From Comamonas koreensis (lineage in GTDB: Bacteria > Pseudomonadota > Gammaproteobacteria > Burkholderiales > Burkholderiaceae_C), in the NCBI RefSeq assembly GCF_014076495.1, contig NZ_CP043575.1, positions 682,001 to 746,000 on the forward strand: a stretch of 64,000 nt of DNA. The letters are read 5' to 3'. Within the stretch, counting starts at the first letter, position 1, and each line of letters starts with the position of its first letter. The translations under genes were made by a program, and so were the position numbers. Below are positions 53,608-62,446 of the stretch, in pieces. The notes under the pieces were generated by a model. That model was not told the DNA's origin. It was given only the letters and a program-made list of their open reading frames with translations, and made no database searches.

Positions 53608-55086
53608 ATGTCAAATCTTACGCCTGTCATCCTCTGCGGTGGCAGTGGAACCCGCCTGTGGCCACTCTCGCGTGAACACCATCCCAAGCAGTTTCTAAGC
53701 CTGGGCGGTGATGGCCAGTCCATGTTGCAGAACACAGCTAGGCGTTTGCAAGGCGTCCACTCTGAGATCGTTCAAACCAGCCCGGTGCTGGTGTGCAATG
53801 CCGACCACCGCTTTTTGGCTGCACAGCAACTGCAGGAGCAAGGTATTTCCGACGCCAAGCTGGTGCTGGAGCCCACGGGAAAAAATACTGCACCTGCGCT
53901 GACATTGGCAGCTTTGGTGTCAGAGGCAGATGCGGTACTTTTGGCCATGCCCGCAGACCATGTGATGACCCGACCAGAGGAGTTGCACCGCGCTGTGGAA
54001 GCGGCCTGGCCGCTGGCCAGCGAAGGCGCGATGGTCACCTTTGGCATTGTGGCTGACCGGCCTGAGACGGGCTATGGCTATATCCAAAAAGGCGCTGCCG
54101 CTGGCCATGGCGCCTTTGGTATTCAGAGCTTTGCTGAAAAACCATCGTTGGAAGTAGCTGAACAGTACCTGCGAAATGGTCAGTACCTGTGGAACAGCGG
54201 GCTGTTCATGGTACGTGCCGACCAGTGGCTCAAGGCCATGGCCGCGCTGCAGCCATCCATGCTGCAAGCCTGTGAGCAGGCCATGGCGCAGAGCAGTCGC
54301 GACTTGGACTTTATACGCCCGGATGCCGACATCTTTGCCTCTTGTCCATCGGATTCCATCGACTACGCAGTGATGGAAAAGCTGCCGGTTCGCCCGGGGT
54401 TGGGCGTGCCCGCGTGCGTCGTGCCGCTCGATGCAGGTTGGTCCGATTTGGGGGCTTGGGATGCGTTGTGGGATGTTTTGCCGCGCGATGCACAAGGTAA
54501 TGCTGGGAGCGGTGAAACCTTGGCCATCGACACCCGCAACAGCCTGCTTTTTTCGGAAAGCCGCCTGATCGCTGCAGTGGGCCTGGACAATGTCGTAGTG
54601 GTGGAGACCGCCGATGCCGTGCTGGTGGCCGACAAATCGCGTACCCAGGATGTGAAGAAAGTGGTGGCCGCCCTCAAGGCCCAGAACCGCAGCATGGCCT
54701 CGGCCCACCGCAAGGTGCACCGCCCCTGGGGCTGGTACGACAGCATCGACAGCGGCAGCCGTTTTCAGGTCAAACGCATCGTCGTCAATCCGGGTGCCCA
54801 ACTGAGCCTGCAGATGCACCACCACCGTGCCGAGCATTGGATTGTGGTGAAAGGTACTGCACAAGTGACCAAGGGCGAGGAGACATTCCTGCTTGGGGAG
54901 AATGAGTCGACATTTATCCCTCTGGGTCATATTCACCGCCTGGCCAATCCAGGGATGCTGCCTCTAGAAATCATTGAGGTGCAGTCGGGCAGTTACTTGG
55001 GTGAGGACGATATTGTTCGGTTCGAGGACCCCTATGGACGGGCTTCCCTGGCCCCCGCCTCAGAGCTTCAGAAAAAACGCCCCTGA
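53608..55086 (+). CDS. manC: mannose-1-phosphate guanylyltransferase/mannose-6-phosphate isomerase (type II)
   Basis: The 492-residue bifunctional enzyme has the nucleotidyltransferase motif ILCGGSGTRLWPLSREHHPK (about 8-27), EPTGKNTAPALTLAA, FAEKPSLEVA and a C-terminal cupin isomerase domain (about 370-480) with MHHHRAEHWIVVKGTA and FIPLGHIHRLANPG. It makes GDP-mannose, via mannose 1-phosphate and GTP. This gives mannose or a derived sugar (rhamnose or fucose type) as a likely component of the exported glycan. Confidence 0.93.
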   Translation: MSNLTPVILCGGSGTRLWPLSREHHPKQFLSLGGDGQSMLQNTARRLQGVHSEIVQTSPVLVCNADHRFLAAQQLQEQGISDAKLVLEPTGKNTAPALTLAALVSEADAVLLAMPADHVMTRPEELHRAVEAAWPLASEGAMVTFGIVADRPETGYGYIQKGAAAGHGAFGIQSFAEKPSLEVAEQYLRNGQYLWNSGLFMVRADQWLKAMAALQPSMLQACEQAMAQSSRDLDFIRPDADIFASCPSDSIDYAVMEKLPVRPGLGVPACVVPLDAGWSDLGAWDALWDVLPRDAQGNAGSGETLAIDTRNSLLFSESRLIAAVGLDNVVVVETADAVLVADKSRTQDVKKVVAALKAQNRSMASAHRKVHRPWGWYDSIDSGSRFQVKRIVVNPGAQLSLQMHHHRAEHWIVVKGTAQVTKGEETFLLGENESTFIPLGHIHRLANPGMLPLEIIEVQSGSYLGEDDIVRFEDPYGRASLAPASELQKKRP

Positions 55087-55168
55087 AACCTGGCCCCGCC
55101 ACACCGGTGAGGTTGAGTCTTTTTCACGGCGTCGTACCAGCTTCAAAAACAATGACGAAAAATTTTCT

Positions 55169-55999
55169 ATGAACATGCGCCATGACCGAAATTCAATGTC
55201 CCCCCTGGCCGTTGGGTGCTCGATCAAGGCCAATGCGGGCCTGATCATCGAGCTGATCAAGCGGGATATTATCGGTCGCTACCGCGGTTCCTTCATGGGC
55301 TTGCTGTGGTCGTTCTTTAACCCGGTGTTGATGCTGTTGGTGTACACCTTTGTGTTTGGCATCATCTTTAAATCTCGCTGGCCAGGCGGCACAGGGTCGA
55401 CTTCGGAGTATGCACTGGTATTGTTTTCTGGTTTGATTATTTTTAATTTTTTCTCCGAATGCATTGCCAAGGCGCCAGGCTTGATTACCGGTAATACGGG
55501 TTATGTCAAGAAAATAATTTTCCCTCTGGAAATTTTACCAGTGGTTGCAATCGGTGCTGCATTCTTTCATTTTTGTATCAGTTTTGCCGTTTGGTTGTTG
55601 TTTTATATGGTGTTTTTTGGGTGGCCGCCGATGACCTTGCTTTGGTTGCCGATCGTCATTCTGCCATTGCTTTTCATTATTTTGGGCTTGAGCTGGTTTC
55701 TTTCATCGCTAGGGGTGTATCTGCGTGATGTGAGCCATGTCATGGGAATTGTTCTGATGGTCATGATGTTTATGACGCCTATTTTTTATTCACTTTCTGC
55801 ATTACCTGAAAAATACCGCACCATTCTTAAGATAAACCCATTGGCTACCTTGGTGGAGCAGGCGCAGAACGTCATGATTTGGGGTCGTGGTATTGACTGG
55901 TCCGCTTGGGGCTTGGTGACGGTGATTTCTGTAGTGATCGCGTATCTGGGATTTGCTTGGTTCCAAAAAACAAGAAGTGGATTTAGTGATGTCCTCTGA
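55169..55999 (+). CDS. wzm: polysaccharide ABC exporter permease (Wzm)
   Basis: The 276-residue ABC-2 permease has six membrane helices after a cytoplasmic N terminus (IELIKRDIIGRYRGSFMGLL, NPVLMLLVYTFVFGIIF, then ALVLFSGLIIFNFFSECIA) and the C-terminal NPLATLVEQAQNVMIWG motif typical of Wzm/KpsM-type exporters. It moves undecaprenyl-linked glycan across the inner membrane. The start at 55169 matches family length. Base composition inside it becomes clearly more AT-rich than upstream genes. Its stop overlaps wzt by 11 bp. Confidence 0.9.
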   Translation: MNMRHDRNSMSPLAVGCSIKANAGLIIELIKRDIIGRYRGSFMGLLWSFFNPVLMLLVYTFVFGIIFKSRWPGGTGSTSEYALVLFSGLIIFNFFSECIAKAPGLITGNTGYVKKIIFPLEILPVVAIGAAFFHFCISFAVWLLFYMVFFGWPPMTLLWLPIVILPLLFIILGLSWFLSSLGVYLRDVSHVMGIVLMVMMFMTPIFYSLSALPEKYRTILKINPLATLVEQAQNVMIWGRGIDWSAWGLVTVISVVIAYLGFAWFQKTRSGFSDVL

Positions 56000-57302
56000 A
56001 ATTGCTATATCTGTCGATGGCGTCTCCAAACGCTACGAGATGTATTCAAAGCCCAGGGACCGTCTGCTGCAGTTCTTTTCCCGTGGCAGCAAGCAGTACT
56101 ACAAGGAGTTTTGGGCACTGCAAAAAATCTCATTTGATGTCAGAAAAGGTGAGACCCTTGGAATTCTGGGACGCAATGGCAGTGGCAAAAGTACCTTGCT
56201 GCAGATCATTGCAGGGACGCTTACGCCAACGACGGGCAGCGTCCAGACCAGCGGTGTGCTGGCTGCATTGCTGGAGCTGGGATCAGGCTTCAATCCCGAG
56301 TTCACCGGCAGAGAGAATATCTACCTCAACGGCGTGATTCTTGGGTTCTCCAGGCAAGAAATGGATCTGCGCCTTGAGGAGATCATCAGCTTTGCCGATA
56401 TAGGCGATCATCTGGATCAGCCGATCAAGACCTATTCCAGTGGCATGACGGTTCGCCTAGCTTTTGCAGTCCAAGCCTGTGTCTCGCCCCAGGTGTTGAT
56501 CGTGGACGAAGCGTTGTCGGTTGGGGACGAGAAATTCCAACGCAAGTGTTTCGAATACATCGAGAAGCTGCGTAAAGGCGGCTGCTCCATTTTGCTCGTG
56601 ACGCATTCGACGGCAACGGTAGAGAAATTCTGCCAGCGCGGAGTCTTGTTGCACAAAGGTGAAGTGCAGGGCATTGGGGCCGCGAAAGAAATCGTCGACC
56701 AGTACTATGCGCTGCTGTATTCGGATGAGAAGGCCTACCAGCGTTACCAAACGAGCAAAAGCGGATCCGCAGATGTGCCAGTGCCGGAGCTGGCGGACCG
56801 CCCGAGCGCCGATGCAGGCACTGTTGCCGCCAAGCCCCACCATGCCGCTACATCAGGGCTGCGTGCCGTTATTGCGGGCTGGGATGTTGTGGATGCGCAA
56901 GGGCTTCCCTGTGACAAGTACCACACGGGTGAGACCTTCATCGTCCGCTTCCTGGTCGATATTCGGCAGCCGGTCCAGGAGATTCAGGCGGGGCTGCTGA
57001 TTCGAACGGTGGAAGGGGTGAGTGCATTTGGAACGAGCACGCTGTACCACGAGAAAAACATGCTGCATCCGAGCGAGGGCAGCCGGTATGCCGTGGAGTT
57101 CGAGGTCAAGGCGAGCCTTTGTGCTGGCACGTATTTCATCACCTTGGCCATTGCGGAGGCCATCTCTCACAGCGATATGCGTTACCTGGACCGGAAAACG
57201 GACGTCATCGTCATCACCGTGAGCCAACCGCACACACTGGCCAGTGGCATTGCCATGCTCGATGCGAAGGTCAAGGTCAGCGAGATCAAGGGCGGAACAT
57301 GA
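55989..57302 (+). CDS. wzt: polysaccharide ABC exporter ATPase with C-terminal glycan-binding domain (Wzt)
   Basis: The 437-residue ATPase has Walker A GRNGSGKST (61-69), the signature YSSGMTVRLAFAV (149-161) and Walker B LIVDEALSVGD (170-180). Beyond about 290 follows a C-terminal beta-sandwich (ITFI-like FIVRFLVDI, GTYFITLAIAE, DVIVITV) as in Wzt proteins that recognise the non-reducing end cap of the O antigen. So export is probably coupled to chain modification. Its final ATGA overlaps the next gene. Confidence 0.9.
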   Translation: MSSEIAISVDGVSKRYEMYSKPRDRLLQFFSRGSKQYYKEFWALQKISFDVRKGETLGILGRNGSGKSTLLQIIAGTLTPTTGSVQTSGVLAALLELGSGFNPEFTGRENIYLNGVILGFSRQEMDLRLEEIISFADIGDHLDQPIKTYSSGMTVRLAFAVQACVSPQVLIVDEALSVGDEKFQRKCFEYIEKLRKGGCSILLVTHSTATVEKFCQRGVLLHKGEVQGIGAAKEIVDQYYALLYSDEKAYQRYQTSKSGSADVPVPELADRPSADAGTVAAKPHHAATSGLRAVIAGWDVVDAQGLPCDKYHTGETFIVRFLVDIRQPVQEIQAGLLIRTVEGVSAFGTSTLYHEKNMLHPSEGSRYAVEFEVKASLCAGTYFITLAIAEAISHSDMRYLDRKTDVIVITVSQPHTLASGIAMLDAKVKVSEIKGGT

Positions 57303-59986
57303 AATCTATTCTGATCGTTACCCAACAATTCACGGTGGGCGGTTTGGAGACCCATATTCGTGGCGAGATTGAGCAACTGTCTGCCATGGGGATCGATGTG
57401 CATCTGGCGACCGGCTCCCTGCTGGACCCCAGCCTGCTGCCGCCCGTACTGAAGTCACTCACACCGGGCCTTGCGCTGGAGCCTTCGGCTTCGGCACAAC
57501 AGGCTTTGGCAGCCATCGAGCAGATAAGGCAGCTGATCCGTGCGCACGGCATTGACCGTGTGCATATCCATCCCTTTGTGTCGATCATTGCCGCAGCTGC
57601 TGCGGCAGAGTTGGAACAGGTACCTTATGCAGTGACCCTGCATGGGCCCGACTCCCTGGGCAGCCACTACGGCCCCACCTTCGATGTGCTGTTCAAAGAT
57701 GTAGTTTTGCCCAACTGTGGTGCCGTGATTGCGGTATCTCCCGAGGTGCGAGGGTTGGCCGCAGCCTATGTCCACGATGCTGACCTTCATTACATCCCCA
57801 ATGCCGTGTCTTTCCAGCATCTGTCGCTAGACGATGCAACACCCAGGGACGGGCATTGGCTGGTTGTCTCTCGGCTGGATGAGGCCAAGGTGCCAGGGAT
57901 CTTTGACTTCTGCGTCAAAGCCAAAGACAGTGGCGTACCGCAGGTACGCATCGTGGGAGACGGTCCTGCACGCCCCGCGTTGGCGTCCTGGCTGCAGCAA
58001 CGGGGTCTGAGCGACTTTGTCAGCTTTGTGGGAAACAGTGCGGAGGTGCGCCATCTCATGGCGGATGCGGCAGGTATTGCCGGCATGGGCCGGGTTCTGC
58101 TCGAAGGCATCGCAGCGCGCAAGCCGGTGGTTCTGGTGGGGTATGACGGCGTCAAAGGTGTACTCGATCAAGCACTTTTCGACAGCGCATCACATGCTAA
58201 TTTCTCGGGAAGAGGCCTTGCCACCATTGATACTGAAACATTCCAGGAGCAATTTGCCCGTATGTTGTCTTGCGGCGAAGTAGAAAAGCTGCATTTCTGG
58301 GCTCGGAGGGGTTTTGAAGAAAGCGCTGTCTGGACCGCTTTTGCGGAGCGCATTGCTGCTACAAATCCGCCTCAGCGCTCGCTATTAACTGATTTGCATC
58401 TGTGCTTACAGGATACACCTGCACATGAGCATGCTCCCTATCTCGATACATTCGGTTTTTTGAGGGAGTTAGAGAATGTGAGACGCCAAAAACAATGCCA
58501 GCAGCCAGTAAGTACTATATCGTTACTTGAGCTGCACTTGCAGCAAGCCATGCACAAGCAGTTGGTGGCAGAGCGCGACAATCACATCGTGGAACTCCAA
58601 CAGCGTCTTTCTGAATTGCAACTGAACATCAATGACGGAGAAATGCAGATCAGCCAACTACAACGGCTGGTCTCAACTTATCAGCGAGAGATACAAAATC
58701 TGCACCATTCTGCCTCCTGGCGTCTAACCCATCCGCTCCGTCTTAGCTATGCGGCTGTAAGCCGTTGGGGTACGCCCATATTTATGCGTTTGCCTATGCG
58801 CTGGCGCCAAATGGTCCTGAACAAGATCAACCCCTCTGCTCATCCTGTGGCTTCGAGCACGTCATCGCCTTCCAACAATGACCTTTCGTGGAAAACGTTT
58901 TCGCAGCTAGTGCTCTCGCAGCGCGATCAATACAAAGGCATATTCGTTCAAGAGCCGGCAATAGGCTGGAATGTGCCTCTTTATCAACGACCGCAGCATA
59001 TGGCTGCAGCCATGGCACGGCAAGGTTATCTGGTCATCTATCGGATTACGGATGAGATGGAAGATGGTATCCGTGGTTTCCGCGAAGTTGAAAAGAATGT
59101 CTGGGTCACCAATAGCGATGAAGTAGACACTATAGACAATGTGATTCGTTCTTTATATTCCACAGCACAGCTCATTTCGGTGAAGGATATTGCAAAGAAC
59201 GGCGTCCGCGGAAAAATTGTTTATGAGTATATTGACCATATTGATCCAGAGATTTCTGGGGATGACAGCATCCAGGGTTTGATGGCGCTGAAGAACTTTG
59301 CTTTCACGGGTGGAGCCGACTATGTGGTCGCCTCTGCACAGAAGCTGTATGACGAAGCTATTGCCGCTGTTGGCGCTGATAAAACCATCATGGTTCAGAA
59401 CGGTGTAGATGTAGGCCATTACCGTGACCCTCGGCACAAGACGCAGGTGCTTCCTGCCTCATTGACCAACTTCAAGAAGCGATTCAAGCATACTGTGGGC
59501 TATTTTGGCGCTTTGGCGCCCTGGCTCTGGTATGAAACCATTGCCCAACTGATCAGCCAGAGAAGCGATATCGGTTTTGTCTTTATTGGTCCAGACTATT
59601 ATGGCGGGATCGATAAACTGCCCCAAGCCGACAACCTTGTTTATCTCGGGGCGGTGGATTATAAAACGCTGCCTGCCTACGGCATGAGTTTTGATGTGTG
59701 CTTCATTCCATTCAAGCCCGGCGATATTGCAAAGACCACGTCTCCATTGAAGCTGTTTGAGTACTTTGCACTGGAGAAACCTGTGGTGGTGACATCCGAT
59801 ATGGCCGAGTGCGTGCGTTATCCGGAAGTTTTTCACGGTGCTTCTGCGCAGGAATTGTCTCTCGCGATCGACAATGCCATCGCCACCAAAGACGACCCAG
59901 CATTCAAACAGCGCCTGGCCGACCTGGCCGACCAGAACAGCTGGGACATGCGTGCAGCGAGCTTGATCGCAGGTCTGCAAAATTAA
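57299..59986 (+). CDS. two-headed glycosyltransferase with coiled-coil linker
   Basis: The 895-residue protein has an N-terminal GT-B domain (about 1-370: QQFTVGGLETHI, VTLHGPDSLGSHYG, YIPNAVSF, VVSRLDEAKVPGIF, IVGDGPARPAL, GRVLLEGIAARKPVV), a heptad-like helical linker (about 405-470: LQQAMHKQLVAERDNHIVEL, LSELQLNINDGEMQISQLQ), the short motif SASWRLTHPLR (471-481) and a second GT-B domain (about 540-890: YQRPQHMAAAMARQGY, VVASAQKLYD, VQNGVDVGHY, VGYFGALAPWLWYE, TTSPLKLFEYFALEKPVVVT). It probably adds two linkages of the same glycan repeat at the inner membrane. The sugar donors are unknown. It is translationally coupled to wzt. Confidence 0.85.
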   Translation: MKSILIVTQQFTVGGLETHIRGEIEQLSAMGIDVHLATGSLLDPSLLPPVLKSLTPGLALEPSASAQQALAAIEQIRQLIRAHGIDRVHIHPFVSIIAAAAAAELEQVPYAVTLHGPDSLGSHYGPTFDVLFKDVVLPNCGAVIAVSPEVRGLAAAYVHDADLHYIPNAVSFQHLSLDDATPRDGHWLVVSRLDEAKVPGIFDFCVKAKDSGVPQVRIVGDGPARPALASWLQQRGLSDFVSFVGNSAEVRHLMADAAGIAGMGRVLLEGIAARKPVVLVGYDGVKGVLDQALFDSASHANFSGRGLATIDTETFQEQFARMLSCGEVEKLHFWARRGFEESAVWTAFAERIAATNPPQRSLLTDLHLCLQDTPAHEHAPYLDTFGFLRELENVRRQKQCQQPVSTISLLELHLQQAMHKQLVAERDNHIVELQQRLSELQLNINDGEMQISQLQRLVSTYQREIQNLHHSASWRLTHPLRLSYAAVSRWGTPIFMRLPMRWRQMVLNKINPSAHPVASSTSSPSNNDLSWKTFSQLVLSQRDQYKGIFVQEPAIGWNVPLYQRPQHMAAAMARQGYLVIYRITDEMEDGIRGFREVEKNVWVTNSDEVDTIDNVIRSLYSTAQLISVKDIAKNGVRGKIVYEYIDHIDPEISGDDSIQGLMALKNFAFTGGADYVVASAQKLYDEAIAAVGADKTIMVQNGVDVGHYRDPRHKTQVLPASLTNFKKRFKHTVGYFGALAPWLWYETIAQLISQRSDIGFVFIGPDYYGGIDKLPQADNLVYLGAVDYKTLPAYGMSFDVCFIPFKPGDIAKTTSPLKLFEYFALEKPVVVTSDMAECVRYPEVFHGASAQELSLAIDNAIATKDDPAFKQRLADLADQNSWDMRAASLIAGLQN

Positions 59987-59995
59987 GGTGTAAGT

Positions 59996-61093
59996 GTGAA
60001 AAATATTCTCTGCGTCGTCGGCACGCGTCCCGAAGCCATCAAGATGGCTCCTGTGATCCTCGAGTTGCGCAAGCAGCCGTGGGCTAACGTGCGCGTGTTG
60101 GCTACCGCCCAGCATCGTCAGATGCTGGACCAAGTGCTGTCTTTTTTCGATATTCAGCCTGACATCGATCTGAACATCATGCGCCCCAACCAGGCGCTGA
60201 CTGAACTCACTGCGCGCCTTTTGCTGGAGCTGGACGCGGTACTCAAGGCAGAGAAGCCAGATGTGGTCTTGGTTCAAGGCGACACCACGACGGTCATGAC
60301 CGTAGCGTTGGCGTGCTTCTATCACCGTATTCCAATCGGGCATGTGGAGGCCGGCCTGCGCACCTGGGATATGCAGAATCCGTTCCCCGAAGAGGCCAAT
60401 CGCGTTATCGCGGGCAAGTTAGCAAGGTGGCACTTTGCCCCCACAGAGGGCTCGCGCCAGAATTTGCTGAAAGATGGAATCGCTGATTCAGAAATCATCG
60501 TCACGGGCAACACCGTGGTGGATGCCTTGCTGGCCACCGCGCAGCGAGATCTGGATCTGGGCATCACATTGCCGGCAGACAAGCGCATGGTGCTGGTGAC
60601 CTCTCACCGACGAGAGAACTTTGGCTCGCCGTTCCGCAACATCTGCCGCGCATTGCAGACGCTGGCGCAAAACAATCCGGATGTACAGTTTCTCTATCCG
60701 GTTCACCCCAATCCGAATGTGAAGGATGTGGCGTATGAGTATCTGGCTCAGATTTCGAACGTCACCTTGTGCGACCCGCTGGACTATGCGCCTTTTGTCG
60801 CGGCGATGAAGCGCGCCTATCTGATACTGACTGATTCAGGCGGGGTTCAGGAAGAAGCGCCCGCGCTGGGTAAGCCTGTATTGGTGTTGCGTGAAGAAAC
60901 GGAACGCCCAGAAGCGGTTCAAGAAGGTGTCGTCAAACTGGTGGGTTCCGACTACGACAGGATCGTCGCCGAGGCCCAACGCTTGCTTGACGATGAAGCA
61001 GCCTACAAAGCAATGGCGCGAGGTGTATCACCCTACGGTGATGGCCACGCTTCTGAGCGCATCGCTCGTCTACTTCAAGAGCAGCTTCTGTGA
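59996..61093 (+). CDS. wecB: UDP-N-acetylglucosamine 2-epimerase (non-hydrolysing)
   Basis: The 365-residue enzyme has VVGTRPEAIKMAPVILEL, VQGDTTTVMTVALACFY, HVEAGLRTWDMQNPFPEEA, TSHRRENFGSP, LTDSGGVQEEAPALGKPVLV and ERPEAVQEG. It equilibrates UDP-GlcNAc and UDP-ManNAc. The start is GTG 59996, after AAGG. A dehydrogenase (WecC) that would make ManNAcA is not in the window, so ManNAc itself may be used or wecC lies beyond. Its stop overlaps the next gene start (GTGA). Confidence 0.93.
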   Translation: MKNILCVVGTRPEAIKMAPVILELRKQPWANVRVLATAQHRQMLDQVLSFFDIQPDIDLNIMRPNQALTELTARLLLELDAVLKAEKPDVVLVQGDTTTVMTVALACFYHRIPIGHVEAGLRTWDMQNPFPEEANRVIAGKLARWHFAPTEGSRQNLLKDGIADSEIIVTGNTVVDALLATAQRDLDLGITLPADKRMVLVTSHRRENFGSPFRNICRALQTLAQNNPDVQFLYPVHPNPNVKDVAYEYLAQISNVTLCDPLDYAPFVAAMKRAYLILTDSGGVQEEAPALGKPVLVLREETERPEAVQEGVVKLVGSDYDRIVAEAQRLLDDEAAYKAMARGVSPYGDGHASERIARLLQEQLL

Positions 61094-62358
61094 AAGTTCT
61101 GCTGATCGCCTATGAGTTTCCTCCAATCTTGGCGGCGCAGTCTTTGCGCTGGCTCCATTTAGCGAACGAATTGGTCGCACAGGGGGTTCAGATAGAGGTG
61201 ATCTGCCCGGACATTGCGCCCAACCTGGCCTTTCCGTTAGCACTGGATCCGCGCATCGTCACCCACAGAGTCTGGCCCGGTCCCTTCATCGGCTTGGGTG
61301 AGTACGCCGCCAAGCGTGCTGCCGCGCAAAGTGCGCCGGCTGGCGATCCACTGCCGACAGCGGCTGCGGCCCCGCTGTCGCTGCTGTCGCGTGGCTATGG
61401 CATTGCACGAGATCTGCTCAACCGTGTTGTCTACCCGGATATCCGCAGCGAGTGGTATTTTGGCGCACGCAAAAAGCTCAAGCAGTTGCTGGCCACGAAC
61501 CACTACGACATCGTGCTCAGCTCCCACGAGCCGGCGGTCGATATCTTTCTGGGCTTCTATGCCAAGAAAGTGAAGCTCCCGTGGGTTGTGGACATGGGCG
61601 ATCCTTTGCTGACTCCATACTCTCCGCGTTGGCGCCGCACCATCGATCTGCGCGTCGAGCGGCACATCATGCGCCATGCGGATCACCTGGTGGTAACTGA
61701 TGACAAAGTCAGCGAACTCCTGGTCGAACGGCATGGCACTGCTGTGGGTGCCAAGCTTTCAACGGTCTCTCAAGGTTTTCCTGCCGCTGCATACCCCACA
61801 CTCAAGCGCGCGAATACGCGGTTCAGCATCTGCTTTACCGGTAACTTCTACAGCGACTTCAGAAATCCCGCGCAGCTGGCGCAAGCGTTACGGGCGCTGC
61901 AGGGTATCGATTTTTCGTTTCAAATCATTGGCAACAACGGCCGCTTCAAGCCTGTCTTTGACGGAATTCGTGGTGTTGAATTTTTGGGCCAGAGAAGTCA
62001 TAGCGACTGCCTGGCGTTGCAGCGTCGTGCGGATCTGTTGATCAACATTGGCAATGTCCAGAATTACCAAATTCCCGGAAAAATCTATGAGTACCTGGGG
62101 TCGGGAACCCCGGTCTTGCACATCCAGACTAGCGCATCAACAGACCCAGGTGCTGTGCTCATTAACCAGACCAGAGCCGGTGTGGTCGTCAAGAACGATG
62201 CCCAGGACATCGCCAAAGCGCTGGGCAGCCTCCATGCACAATGGATGCATGATCCCCGTGCATTGGTGCTAGGCCGAGATGAAGCACTGGTGCAGAGCCA
62301 CACCTGGACCAACAAAGCGGCGTTGTACCAGGCCTTGCTCTCCCGGTTGATGAGATAG
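61090..62358 (+). CDS. family 4-type glycosyltransferase
   Basis: The 422-residue protein has the GT-B fold: an N-terminal MKVLLIAYEFPPILAAQSLRW (shown from LLIAYEFPP), the mid-part SSHEPAVDIFLGFYAKK and VVTDDKVSELLVERHG, then the donor-binding half FSICFTGNFYSD, VEFLGQRSHSDC, LLINIGNVQNYQIPGKIYEY and YLGSGTPVLHI. It starts GTG, overlapping the wecB stop. It should add one sugar to the repeat; the donor is not predictable. Confidence 0.85.
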   Translation: MKVLLIAYEFPPILAAQSLRWLHLANELVAQGVQIEVICPDIAPNLAFPLALDPRIVTHRVWPGPFIGLGEYAAKRAAAQSAPAGDPLPTAAAAPLSLLSRGYGIARDLLNRVVYPDIRSEWYFGARKKLKQLLATNHYDIVLSSHEPAVDIFLGFYAKKVKLPWVVDMGDPLLTPYSPRWRRTIDLRVERHIMRHADHLVVTDDKVSELLVERHGTAVGAKLSTVSQGFPAAAYPTLKRANTRFSICFTGNFYSDFRNPAQLAQALRALQGIDFSFQIIGNNGRFKPVFDGIRGVEFLGQRSHSDCLALQRRADLLINIGNVQNYQIPGKIYEYLGSGTPVLHIQTSASTDPGAVLINQTRAGVVVKNDAQDIAKALGSLHAQWMHDPRALVLGRDEALVQSHTWTNKAALYQALLSRLMR

Positions 62359-62446
62359 CTAGCAATTCATACCAATTATTATCTCGGCTGCATACTGATG
62401 TGAACTATGCCGGAAATCTCATTTATCCATTTTATGCAAAGCAGCC

